A stretch of DNA of 64,000 bases. Source: Fen-1273 sp963837815. GTDB taxonomy: Bacteria > Bacteroidota > Ignavibacteria > UBA10030 > UBA6906. The stretch lies in assembly GCA_963837815.1 (NCBI GenBank), contig CAWIOS010000012.1, positions 744,001 to 808,000 of the forward strand. The letters run 5' to 3'. The position numbers and the translations under genes are program-made. This document shows, piece after piece, positions 41,632-50,129 of this stretch (position 1 is its first letter; every line of letters begins with the position of its first letter). The notes beneath the pieces were generated by a model. It had not been told where the DNA came from and ran no database searches. It saw only the letters and a list, made by a program, of their open reading frames with translations.

Positions 41632-43941
41632 GTGATTACAGCTCGAAAGCATATGCGGCTCATGCACGCAATCGTGCTCTTCACCTTCACTTCTATGCTC
41701 GTTACGGTGACGCTCCCTGCGAGCGCTCCGGCACAGGAACTCTCGGCGAGAGAAAAACTGCTGAAGCTCCTGGATGAATCCGGCACGGCGAAAACGAACG
41801 GACGAACGGCAACGGGCGCCACGGCAAAACCTGCGAGGAGCCCTGAGAAGAGTCCGGCCCCGCACCGTTCCACGCCTGCAACGCCGCAGGCGTTGACTGC
41901 AACGCCGCAGGCGTTTACTGCAACGCCGCAGGCGGTGACTGCAACGCCGCAGGCGGTGACTGCAACGCCGCAGGCGGTGACTGCAACGCCGCAGGCGGTG
42001 ACTGCAACGCCGCAGGCGTTGACTGCAACGCCACAGGCGGTGCCCGCGACGCAGCAGGCGGCGCACGCCGCAATCGTGACTTCCGGACCCGCGGTCGAGA
42101 TTGCGCAACAGCCGCAGGCAGCCGCGGCACCCTCCCCCGCACAGGAACAGGGCCACGGCTCTTTCCCGATGACCGCCGTGATTGCCGCTGCCGCACTGGG
42201 GGGAGTTGCGGCTCTTGCAATCGGCATCCGGAAGAAGAAGATACGCTCGTACAGGCACTGGAGTCTGTCCGCAAAGGTGTGTTTTGTGTCCGTTGCCGCC
42301 GTGATACCTCTGCTCCTTGTCGTGCTCGTGTACATACTTCCGACAATCCGGGAGCGCCTGTATGCGGAAAAAATCCAGGCGACAAAACAGGTCGTCGACC
42401 TCGCGTATGCGGTCCTTGCCGATTCCAGGGCGCAGGCGGACCGGGGCATTCTCACCGACGCAGCGGCACGCGCGCAGGCAGTCGAAAACCTCAGGAGGCT
42501 CCGATACAACAAGGAGGACTACTTCTGGATCAACGACCTCACGCCGACCATGATCATGCACCCGTTCAAACCCGAAATGAACGGCAAGAATCTGAACGAC
42601 TACAAGGATCCCAACGGGAAGCGGTTTTTCGTCGATATGGCAAAGGTGTGCGAGGCGCAGGGTGAGGGGGCAGTGGACTACATGTGGCCCAAGCCCGGGT
42701 TCGACCGGCCCGTTCCCAAGATCTCCTACGTAAAGCTCTTCACGCCCTGGGGCTGGATCGTCGGCAGCGGCATATACGTCGAAGACGTGGAAGCCCAGAT
42801 CGACTCGCTCCGGATGGGCATACTGGCGGGCGCCCTTGGCGCGCTCGCCCTGTCGACACTTCTCGGGCTCGTGGTAGGACGGTTCATCAGGAAGCCCTTG
42901 CTCGATGTGGCCACCCAGATGGCCAACGCTGACCTAAACACGGAATTCCGATCCGATCTCGACAATGAGATAGGCGACCTGCTGCGCGCATTTGACAAGT
43001 TTGTCCACTCGATACGACACGCCCTCCTGCAGGTGAGGGAAGCCTCCTTCGCCCTGGCAAGCGCAAGTGCGGAAATCAGCAGCAGCACCGAAGAAATGGC
43101 GGCGGGCGCACAGGAGCAGAGTTCGCAGGCAACCGAGGTGGCAGGTTCGGTGGAGGAGATGACAAAGACAATACTTGAGAACTCGCGGAATGCGGCCGGG
43201 ACTGCCGAGATCGCGAAGCACGCGCGGCAGGCCGCCGAGGAGGGAGGGCGACTCGTGCAGGAGACCGTGGAAGGAATGAAGGGGATCGCGGAAGTCGTCA
43301 ACGCCAGCGCGGGAATCGTCAGGGAACTCGGGAAATCGAGCGGCCAGATCGGCACGATCGTCACCGTGATTGACGAAATCGCAGACCAGACAAATCTCCT
43401 TGCCCTGAACGCCGCCATCGAAGCGGCCCGGGCAGGCGATCAGGGACGCGGATTCGCCGTTGTCGCGGACGAGGTGCGCAAGCTGGCTGAACGGACAACA
43501 AATGCCACAAAGGAAATTGCCGGGATGATCAAGAGGATTCAGTCGGATACCTCGGAGGCGGTGAAGTCCATGGGCGACGGCGCGGAGCGGGTCACCAGGG
43601 GGTCCGATCTGGCTGACCGGGCGGGCTTATCGCTTCGCGACATCGTGCAGACATCCCAGAAAGTCACGGACATGGTGGCACAGATCGCGGCGGCAAACGA
43701 GGAGCAGTCGGCCGCAAGTGAACAGATCTCAAAGAACGTCGAGACGATAACCATGGTCACCGGCCAGACCGCCGAGGGAACGACACAGATCGCAAAGGCG
43801 GCCGAAGACCTCAACCGGCTGACGGAAAACCTCCGCTCGCTTGTAGGGACGTTCGCACTCGACGACTCCCCCGCTCCGGCCCAGCAGCAACGCACCGGAT
43901 CCCGGAAGCACGAACAGGAGCTCGCAGAACATGAAGCATGA
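41632..43941 (+). CDS. Chemoreceptor with signal peptide, tandem-repeat periplasmic arm and Cache sensor
   Basis: A 769-residue receptor of unusual layout. GTG 41632 is the start (AGGAGG 8 nt upstream). A signal peptide (HAIVLFTFTSMLVTVTLPAS, ending near APAQ) precedes a charged stretch and a Pro/Ala/Thr-rich arm with about eight 7-residue TATPQAV repeats (about 80-140). TM helices follow at about 183-202 (TAVIAAAALGGVAALAIGI) and about 215-240, separated by a basic loop (RKKKIRSYRHW). Next come a single-Cache sensor (YNKEDYFWINDLTPTMIMHP; FTPWGWIVGSGIY), another TM, HAMP and the signalling tip (IADQTNLLALNAAIEAARAG). The basic loop implies that the arm is periplasmic. Such N-terminal arms are not part of normal receptors. 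The porin gene follows at once. Confidence 0.9.
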   Translation: MITARKHMRLMHAIVLFTFTSMLVTVTLPASAPAQELSAREKLLKLLDESGTAKTNGRTATGATAKPARSPEKSPAPHRSTPATPQALTATPQAFTATPQAVTATPQAVTATPQAVTATPQAVTATPQALTATPQAVPATQQAAHAAIVTSGPAVEIAQQPQAAAAPSPAQEQGHGSFPMTAVIAAAALGGVAALAIGIRKKKIRSYRHWSLSAKVCFVSVAAVIPLLLVVLVYILPTIRERLYAEKIQATKQVVDLAYAVLADSRAQADRGILTDAAARAQAVENLRRLRYNKEDYFWINDLTPTMIMHPFKPEMNGKNLNDYKDPNGKRFFVDMAKVCEAQGEGAVDYMWPKPGFDRPVPKISYVKLFTPWGWIVGSGIYVEDVEAQIDSLRMGILAGALGALALSTLLGLVVGRFIRKPLLDVATQMANADLNTEFRSDLDNEIGDLLRAFDKFVHSIRHALLQVREASFALASASAEISSSTEEMAAGAQEQSSQATEVAGSVEEMTKTILENSRNAAGTAEIAKHARQAAEEGGRLVQETVEGMKGIAEVVNASAGIVRELGKSSGQIGTIVTVIDEIADQTNLLALNAAIEAARAGDQGRGFAVVADEVRKLAERTTNATKEIAGMIKRIQSDTSEAVKSMGDGAERVTRGSDLADRAGLSLRDIVQTSQKVTDMVAQIAAANEEQSAASEQISKNVETITMVTGQTAEGTTQIAKAAEDLNRLTENLRSLVGTFALDDSPAPAQQQRTGSRKHEQELAEHEA
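41876..42043 (+). repeat. 21-bp tandem repeat (VNTR), eight copies
   Basis: Units of CTGCAACGCCGCAGGCGKTKA, 21 bp long, run head to tail; copies 3-6 are identical, copies 1, 2, 7 and 8 differ at one to three bases. The unit is a multiple of three, so copy-number change lengthens or shortens the receptor arm without shifting the frame. Confidence 0.92.
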
Positions 43942-43978
43942 TACCGACCCCACTCATACACTATCGCAGCGAGCGGAA

Positions 43979-45388
43979 ATGAAAACAATTGCGGTGTGGA
44001 GTTTTGCCCTCCTCGTGGCAGTCTGCCAGGCGTCCTACGCGCAGGACCTGCGCAAAGTCATCGACATCGTCGGACAGCTTGAGGATTCCCTGCGGGCCAA
44101 AATCAAGGACGAGACAAGGGAGAGGAACGGTGACGTGGCCGCCCTCCGCGCGGAGGTGACGGAACTGAGGAGGCAGCTTGAACACGCGCGGGAGGATCAG
44201 GCCCGCCACACAAAGGACACCGTTGTGCTCCAGCAGGTGGCAATGCCGCCGGCTCCGGCCGCGGTAATTCCCGACGGCTTTCCCACGCTCAAAGTCGGCG
44301 CGCTGGCCCAGGTCCAGGCATTCGGATCGTCGGAACAGACCACAGCGGCGGAGGACGCAGATCCGAACTACCACTCTCACTGGCAGCGGCAACTCGATGT
44401 TCGCAGAATGAGGGTACTTGTCGGCGGGAATGTCTCCAAGGCCACGTCGGTCTTCTTCGAATCGGACGCGCCCAACATCGGGAAAGTCTCCGCCAATGGA
44501 ACCAAACTCTCCGGCGTCTCAATGTACGTGCAGGACGCTTACGTGCAGCATGTGTTCTGCCCCGAGGCCGGACTCGTGGCCGGTTTGCAGCTCGTCGGGA
44601 TCACACGGAACAGCCTGCAGAGCGCCGCGTCACTCATGGCACTGAACTATGGCACATACTCCTTTGTGCAGACGGGACCGCTTGACAATTCCGTCGGGCG
44701 CGACGTGGGATTTAATGCACGCGGGTTCCTGCTGGACGAGCGGCTGGAATACCGCGCGGGCGCCTTCTCCGGGAAAAATCTCAACATGTATTCCCCCCTG
44801 CGATACACGTTCCGGCTCAACTATGACTTTCTCGACAGGGAGAAGGGATTCTTCTACACCGGAACGACGCTCGGGAAAGGCCAGATTCTCGCGGTGGGGG
44901 GAGGAGCTGATCTCCAGGGGTCATACGGGGGGTATGCCATCGATGCAATGGCGGATTTGCCCCTCTTCGAGGCTGGTTCAGCGACCGTTTCCGCATCGTT
45001 CAGCCACCTGGACGGCGGCGGGTCGGCCACGGATTCCACGTTCTTCACCGGGCAGATCCCCCGGCAGAACATACTCTTTGCGGAGGCGGGATATTTTCTC
45101 GGGCAATGGGGGTTGCAACCTTACGTGAAATACGAAGCGGAGATCGTGGACGCACAGGTGTGGAAACAGGTCGGCGCCACCTCGCCCGCATCGCTCGACC
45201 TTCAGAACAAACTACGCACCGGACGCCGCTACGGCGGCGGGCTGAATTACTATCTCAACGGACACGGGGCGAACTTCAAGCTGCTCTATGAGCACGTGCT
45301 GCGCAACAGGCTCACGCTGGACAAGACGAGCTGGGAATCAGCCGGATCAAACGAGATTTCATTTCAAGTGCAATACTATGTCTACTGA
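43979..45388 (+). CDS. Outer-membrane porin, phosphate-selective porin O/P-like
   Basis: A 469-residue outer-membrane barrel. A signal peptide (KTIAVWSFALLVAVCQASYA) is followed by a coiled coil (about 25-75; LRAEVTELRRQLEHAREDQ) like that of trimeric porins anchored to peptidoglycan, then a barrel of alternating strands with 'LKVGALAQVQAFG', 'DVRRMRVLVGGNVSK' and the closing aromatic residue (QVQYYVY). The fold pattern resembles OprO/OprP-like porins; the solute is not known. An alternative start at 43931 overlaps the receptor stop (ATGAAGCATGA) and would add 16 residues before the signal peptide. The receptor-porin coupling suggests joint uptake and sensing of a nutrient. Confidence 0.75.
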   Translation: MKTIAVWSFALLVAVCQASYAQDLRKVIDIVGQLEDSLRAKIKDETRERNGDVAALRAEVTELRRQLEHAREDQARHTKDTVVLQQVAMPPAPAAVIPDGFPTLKVGALAQVQAFGSSEQTTAAEDADPNYHSHWQRQLDVRRMRVLVGGNVSKATSVFFESDAPNIGKVSANGTKLSGVSMYVQDAYVQHVFCPEAGLVAGLQLVGITRNSLQSAASLMALNYGTYSFVQTGPLDNSVGRDVGFNARGFLLDERLEYRAGAFSGKNLNMYSPLRYTFRLNYDFLDREKGFFYTGTTLGKGQILAVGGGADLQGSYGGYAIDAMADLPLFEAGSATVSASFSHLDGGGSATDSTFFTGQIPRQNILFAEAGYFLGQWGLQPYVKYEAEIVDAQVWKQVGATSPASLDLQNKLRTGRRYGGGLNYYLNGHGANFKLLYEHVLRNRLTLDKTSWESAGSNEISFQVQYYVY

Positions 45389-45476
45389 TGGCGCGGCGGA
45401 CGCCACACTTGTTCTTATGCACTGAGCACGTTCCGGGGGACGGATCAGATACTCCGGCGAGGTCTGGAGGAAGGGC

Positions 45477-45836
45477 ATGAGAAAAACAAACTGCTGGGAA
45501 TATTTGAATTGCGGGAGGGGACCCGGAGCGAATGCGGGCCAGCCCTGGGGACCATGCCCCGCAGCATCCGAGAGGCGGGCACACGGTGTGAACGGCGGAC
45601 GGAACGGCGGGAGGGCCTGCTGGGCGCTCGCGGGATCGTTTTCCGGACGGGGTGTATGCGGGACACTTGCCGCGAAGATCTCAGATTGCATGGATTGCAG
45701 TTTCTTCGGGCTCGTCGGGTCAGAGGAGGGGAGCGACTATATGGGGGCGAAAGCAATATTCGCGCGGATCCATATGCATCATCCCTCGCATGCCCGCAGC
45801 ACGCGGCCGCACCTGATTCACAGGATCGCCCGTTGA
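45477..45836 (+). CDS. Small Cys-rich 'two-CW' domain protein
   Basis: A 119-residue protein with the two-CW pattern: NCWEYLNCGRGPG near the start, a middle CPAASE and GRACWALAGSFSGRGVCG, then ISDCMDCSFFGLV. These Cys-Trp motifs occur in small proteins and as appendages of chemoreceptors and regulators; they probably bind metal. GGAGG stands 6 nt before the ATG. It follows the porin by 88 bp on the same strand and may belong to the receptor operon. The His/Arg-rich last 20 residues look non-conserved. Converges on the MsrAB gene with a 10-bp gap. Confidence 0.75.
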   Translation: MRKTNCWEYLNCGRGPGANAGQPWGPCPAASERRAHGVNGGRNGGRACWALAGSFSGRGVCGTLAAKISDCMDCSFFGLVGSEEGSDYMGAKAIFARIHMHHPSHARSTRPHLIHRIAR

Positions 45837-45846
45837 CTCCCCGGCT

Positions 45847-46941
45847 TTACCTGAAGAGCCAGAGGAAATTGCCGTATCCCTCCTTCTGCATCTCGTCGGA
45901 GGGAATGAATCTCATGGACGCGGAATTCATGCAGTAGCGAAGCCGGGTGGGAGGTGGACCGTCATAGAACACGTGCCCGAGGTGGGAATCGCCGTACCGG
46001 CTCCTGACCTCCACCCTCGTTTCCTCAAGCGATCTGTCGATCTTCTTCACAAGCATCCGCGGATCGATCGGTTTCGTGAAGCTCGGCCAGCCCGTCCCCG
46101 AATCGAACTTGTCCGTTGAGCTGAAGAGCGGCTCCCCCGAAACGACGTCGACATAGATGCCGGTTCTCCTGTTATCGTCGTACTCATTCTCGAACGGCTT
46201 CTCCGTCCCCTCATGCTGTGTCACCAGGTACTGCACCGGAGTGAGCCGTTTCCGCAACTCGTCGTCCGGCGGCTTCGTGAAATCCGTCCAGGCGATCTTC
46301 CCCCAGGTCTTCGCGATATAGGCGTCCCTCCCGGAGCCGGTCCTGTACGAATGGTAGCGGTCCGCACTCGTCTTGCAGTAATGCTGGTGGTAGTCTTCCG
46401 CGGGATAGAACGACTCGAATGGAACGATCTTCGTGACGATGGGTCCGGCGAACAGGCCGGAGCGGCCAAGGAGCTCTTTTGTCGCCCCGGCAATCGCCCG
46501 CTGCGTCCCGTCGTGATAGAATATCGCCGAGACGTACTGCGATCCCCTGTCGTAGAATGATCCGCCGGCGTCTGTCGGGTCGAACTCCCTCCAGTAAACG
46601 TCCAGTATCTCCGCATACGAAATCACCTGCGGGTCGAACGTGACCTGCACGGTCTCAACGTGACCCGTCGAACCGGTGGAGACCTGCTCGTACGTCGGAT
46701 TCCTGACGCTCCCCCCCGCATACCCGGAGACCACTTTCCGCACGCCGTCGAGATCCTCAAACGGCGCATCGATGCACCAGAAGCATCCGCCGGCAAACGT
46801 CGCGGTCTCGAGCCCGGCATCGGGCGCGACCGCGGCCCCGCCCCCGAGGGCGGTGCGCCCGTCTCCCTGCGTCCCCGCATCGCCGCTTCTGACGCACCCG
46901 GAGAAGGAGAGAAGCACACACAAAGACACAATCCTGATCAT
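45847..46941 (-). CDS. msrAB: MsrA-MsrB fused methionine sulfoxide reductase, lipoprotein
   Basis: A 364-residue repair enzyme that reduces both S- and R-methionine sulfoxide. A lipoprotein signal (MIRIVSLCVLLSFSGC) implies anchoring outside the cytoplasm. MsrA (about 45-205) has the catalytic Cys in FAGGCFWCID and DPTDAGGSFYDRGSQY. MsrB (about 225-355) has GTGWPSFTKPI, RSRYGDSHLGHVF and the catalytic Cys in RYCMNSASMRF. The usual MsrB zinc CxxC pairs are not visible. ATG 46941 has GGAGG 5 nt upstream. Surface MsrAB proteins protect envelope proteins from oxidants; a thioredoxin-like partner is not seen nearby. Confidence 0.93.
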   Translation of the reverse strand: MIRIVSLCVLLSFSGCVRSGDAGTQGDGRTALGGGAAVAPDAGLETATFAGGCFWCIDAPFEDLDGVRKVVSGYAGGSVRNPTYEQVSTGSTGHVETVQVTFDPQVISYAEILDVYWREFDPTDAGGSFYDRGSQYVSAIFYHDGTQRAIAGATKELLGRSGLFAGPIVTKIVPFESFYPAEDYHQHYCKTSADRYHSYRTGSGRDAYIAKTWGKIAWTDFTKPPDDELRKRLTPVQYLVTQHEGTEKPFENEYDDNRRTGIYVDVVSGEPLFSSTDKFDSGTGWPSFTKPIDPRMLVKKIDRSLEETRVEVRSRYGDSHLGHVFYDGPPPTRLRYCMNSASMRFIPSDEMQKEGYGNFLWLFR

Positions 46942-47169
46942 GAAAACCTCCTGTCGGGAGATATCGGGATTTCCGCCGCGGCGGACCGGAACGCCCCACT
47001 GCATATGAAACGTCCCGCACGAGCGCGGAGGTTCCCCGCCGGGGCGATACAGGCAGAATTCCTGGGGGGCGCGGGGGATCGCGGGGACTCCGCGGGATTT
47101 GTCATCTCCCGTTCTGGCAACACGCGCCGGATTTCGTTATGTTGGGCGGTCGACGTGAAAGGAACAGCC

Positions 47170-47682
47170 ATGAATACACTGCTGAGAGATCTCTATTCGC
47201 ACCAGGCGTGGGCGGATGCGCTGCTCTGGAAAGGTCTGGAGGCGTTCCCGCCCGCACTCAAGGACACCGCGATACGCAACCGCCAGCATCACTATCATCT
47301 TACACAGACCGCGTTCCTCTGGGTGGCCAGGGGATCGGGGGAGCCATTCAAAAGGACGAAGCCCGAGGATTACAGGACGGACGCCGAGCTCAAGGCGCTC
47401 GGACGCGAAGTCAATGAAGCGTTCCGTGAATTCCTGCACGGTGTGACGGAATCGAGGATGCAGGAGGTCGTGGATATCCCCTGGGGACCGCCCAAGCCGC
47501 GGTCTTCCCTCACGCTGGAACTGGCCCTCACGCAGGGAGCGATGCACAGCCACCACCACAGGGCTCAGAATATCGCGAAGCTGCGTGAGCTGGGAGGGTC
47601 TCCCCTGCCGGAGGATTTCATATTCTGGCTCTGGAAAGGGAAGCCGGAACCGGACTGGGGAGAGGCGGGCATTCAGATGTAG
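47170..47682 (+). CDS. DinB-family protein
   Basis: A 170-residue four-helix-bundle protein of the DinB/YfiT type. The first helix reads RDLYSHQAWADALLW, with further metal-site candidates in HHYHLTQTAFLW (about 40-50) and the GAMHSHHHRAQNIAKLREL helix (about 118-136), giving the three-histidine nickel/zinc site of the family. DinB proteins include thiol-dependent S-transferases; the substrate here is unknown. GGA stands upstream of the ATG. Its 3' end overlaps the convergent glycosyltransferase gene by 10 nt. Confidence 0.85.
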   Translation: MNTLLRDLYSHQAWADALLWKGLEAFPPALKDTAIRNRQHHYHLTQTAFLWVARGSGEPFKRTKPEDYRTDAELKALGREVNEAFREFLHGVTESRMQEVVDIPWGPPKPRSSLTLELALTQGAMHSHHHRAQNIAKLRELGGSPLPEDFIFWLWKGKPEPDWGEAGIQM

Positions 47683-49256
47683 AACCGCTCCGACGGCCAG
47701 AGGGCCTGGAACGTCGTGTTCATCCCCCTGCAGAGGAACAACAGGCGCCCGTTTTCGTACGGCATCGCATAACGGCACTCCGTGGTTCCCGCAAGCTCCA
47801 CGCTCCTGTAACGCCGGTTCAGGTCGTTCAGGTTATCCTGAAGAAGCCTGTCGTGCCCGACGATGATGGCGATGTTTCCCGTCCGCTCACCCGGTCCCCA
47901 CATCCAGTAGCTGTTGTGGGCGCAGAGCGCGGGGGGGAGCCCGTACTTCTTCCCGAAGAAATCCAGCGCCCCCGCCTCCCCGTAGTTGCGGACGAATATG
48001 ACGCACTGTTTCTGTTCCTCCGGAGAGAGCGTCCCGTAGATCTTCGCCACCCCGGCGGCAAACTCCTCCCATCCGAACTGATCCGCGTAATACTGCGGGA
48101 GCTCGCCCACCGAGCTCACTTCTTCTGATTTCGGCGCCCTGCCGAGCGCTTTCTCGTACGCGACGAACTTCTCCACCGGAAGGACCGGAAGCATGAACGG
48201 GAGACCCACGGCAAGCAGGGCGACAATCAGCGCCGGGTAGACGACGCCGAGCGCACGCCAGACCCGGACGGCGGCACGCTCACGGAGGATCTTTTCCAGG
48301 AACACCGCCCCCCCCGCAAGAAGCACGGGGTACGAGGCCGACATGTAGTACACCTTCCCGTTCCCCGCGATGATAATGCAGAAGAGGACGACGTACATCC
48401 ACCCGAGAGCACGGAAGGGCTTCCCCCCCGGGTGGAAGAAAAAGAAGACGAGGCCGAGGATCCAGAGCGGCCCGTTCATGTAATTCATGCCATCGAACTG
48501 GCCCAGTATGAACTCTCCCAGGCCTATCTTCGCGTTCTTGATCTGGCTCGCGTTGTGCATGAACTCGAGCGAGGGGAATCCTTTCTGTATTTCCCAGACG
48601 ACATGCGGAAGGAAGATAAGGGCCGCGACGAGTACCCCCCCCCAGAATCTCGCCGTCGCCAGGTGCCTCCGGCCGGAGCTGAGAAGAAGTCCCGCGGCGA
48701 TTCCCGCGCACATGAAGCCGATCGAGTACTTGTTGAGCAGACCAAGCCCCGCGACCGCGCCAAATGCCAGCCAGAGGTTCGGTGAGTCACCCGCAAGCAC
48801 CCGGACGCAGATGTAAAGTGAGGCCGTCCAGAGGAATACGTCGAGAGGGTTCATCGAATACGACCGCCCGCTCCCCAGGAGCATCCCGGCGGCTACAACC
48901 GAAAGAGATGACAGCCAGAGGGCAAACTTCCCGCCGCCGAGCCTCCGGGCCATCAGGGCCGTCAGGACCGAGGTGCCGCTTATCGCGAGCGCCGCGGGCA
49001 CCCGGATGGCGTGGAGCGAGTCTCCGAAAAGCCATCGCCACGCGGCGAGGAATGCGATGGAAAGGGGAGGCTGATCGACGTATCCCCATGCAAGATGATC
49101 GGCACACGCAAGGTAATAGAGCTCGTCCCTGAAGTAGCCGTAGGCCCCGTGAAAAGCCACCATGAGAAGGAATGCCGCGCAGGCAATCACAAGGGGGATC
49201 TTCAAATCCCCCGGCGCGGCTCCGGGGACAGGCGGGGAATCAATGCGGAAATCCAT
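47673..49256 (-). CDS. ArnT/PMT-family (GT39/GT83) membrane glycosyltransferase
   Basis: A 527-residue polytopic membrane protein. Lipid-linked-sugar transferases of the GT-C fold start with an acidic motif after TM1: here FRDELYYLACADHLAWGYVDQPPL, read as FRDELYY then WGYVDQPPLS. About ten further hydrophobic helices reach residue 370 (LVAALIFLPHVVWEIQK and others), followed by a soluble periplasmic domain (about 400-527; QYYADQFGWEEFA). These enzymes transfer sugars such as aminoarabinose or mannose from polyprenyl phosphate to lipid A or proteins. ATG 49256 precedes the first helix; longer in-frame sequence has no site. The acceptor is unknown. Confidence 0.88.
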   Translation of the reverse strand: MDFRIDSPPVPGAAPGDLKIPLVIACAAFLLMVAFHGAYGYFRDELYYLACADHLAWGYVDQPPLSIAFLAAWRWLFGDSLHAIRVPAALAISGTSVLTALMARRLGGGKFALWLSSLSVVAAGMLLGSGRSYSMNPLDVFLWTASLYICVRVLAGDSPNLWLAFGAVAGLGLLNKYSIGFMCAGIAAGLLLSSGRRHLATARFWGGVLVAALIFLPHVVWEIQKGFPSLEFMHNASQIKNAKIGLGEFILGQFDGMNYMNGPLWILGLVFFFFHPGGKPFRALGWMYVVLFCIIIAGNGKVYYMSASYPVLLAGGAVFLEKILRERAAVRVWRALGVVYPALIVALLAVGLPFMLPVLPVEKFVAYEKALGRAPKSEEVSSVGELPQYYADQFGWEEFAAGVAKIYGTLSPEEQKQCVIFVRNYGEAGALDFFGKKYGLPPALCAHNSYWMWGPGERTGNIAIIVGHDRLLQDNLNDLNRRYRSVELAGTTECRYAMPYENGRLLFLCRGMNTTFQALWPSERFYI

Positions 49257-49386
49257 AAGACCTGGTACGTAACACGAGGGAAGGAGTTGCAGAGCCGGCA
49301 GCGGGAGAGGGGGCAAAGGCCGGGCTGCGGACATTCCGGCAAAGCTGCCTTTTCAGGCGAAACCGTGGGACTGGCCGAATTCGCGC

Positions 49387-49818
49387 TCAGACCCCGTGCT
49401 GCGGGACTGCTGACCAGTCCGCAGCGCCGAACGTGTCCTGTCCCGTTCTGAGAAGGAGGGCGAATTTCTTCACCGTTTCCACCGAGAGGAGGTAGTTTAT
49501 TTCCGGCGCCTCCCAGGCATAGATGACCTTCGACACGAGCGAGCCGGTCGGCGTCCTCGGGTCCCAGGAAAACCGCTCGGACCTTACGAGCACCGTTGCG
49601 ATGTCCTCGAGATGGCACGGCTTCACTTCCCTGAGGATCACCGCGTCACACAGCGCGGCGAGGTGGTCCGCGGTCACCACGAAGGCGGTGGAACGATCGT
49701 CCGCCAGCACAACGTCCGCCGCATCCCGCACGTCATTGTGCATCGTTTCGGCCTCTGCCGCCAGTACGGACGCTTTGATGCGTCCCTCAAAGAATCCTTT
49801 GATTGTCTCTGCGTTCAT
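49387..49818 (-). CDS. Hypothetical protein
   Basis: A 143-residue soluble protein with no family that I recognise. It has a clear ribosome-binding site (GGGGGGTGG 3 nt before ATG) and normal composition. Visible features are a helical first third (ETIKGFFEGRIKASVLAAEAE), a hydrophobic strand FVVTADHLAALCDAVI, and KVIYAWEAPEINYLLSVETV near the end. No signal peptide or membrane helix. It stands alone between the membrane glycosyltransferase and the sulfur-carrier operon. Confidence 0.7.
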   Translation of the reverse strand: MNAETIKGFFEGRIKASVLAAEAETMHNDVRDAADVVLADDRSTAFVVTADHLAALCDAVILREVKPCHLEDIATVLVRSERFSWDPRTPTGSLVSKVIYAWEAPEINYLLSVETVKKFALLLRTGQDTFGAADWSAVPQHGV

Positions 49819-50129
49819 TGTCCACCCCCCGCTGTGCGATCAATGGGTTTGTCGACCCAATGGATGCAGACACTGCGGCCAAGGGGAGAGCAGGAAGGTA
49901 CAGAGAGAATCTCCGCAAATATCGAACGGGATCGGTGCGTGAAGACGCGGGAGAAGACGGAAGGAGGGATCCAGGGGCAGATTCAGCTTCTTCTGCACAC
50001 ACTCCCGGTTCGGATGGAGTGACGCAGTGTCAGCATAGGAAAGAACCTGGCCACTTTATGTTTCAACCTACACTTAATCCCCGCCAAAGTCAAGGCGCCG
50101 GTTGCGCCCGCACACCGGCACCGGAAGGC
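49819..50129. other. Gap without a gene
   Basis: 311 bp between the start of the hypothetical gene and the stop of the MoeZ-like gene, both minus strand. It should hold the former's promoter. A small hairpin TGGGT-TTGTCG-ACCCA lies at 49844-49859 in the presumed leader. I see no other structure. Confidence 0.5.

Noticed and set aside
41876..42043. Regular repeat spacing suggestive of a small CRISPR array
   Set aside because: The 21-bp units are head to tail with no unique spacers, lie inside a receptor gene and encode a 7-residue repeat.
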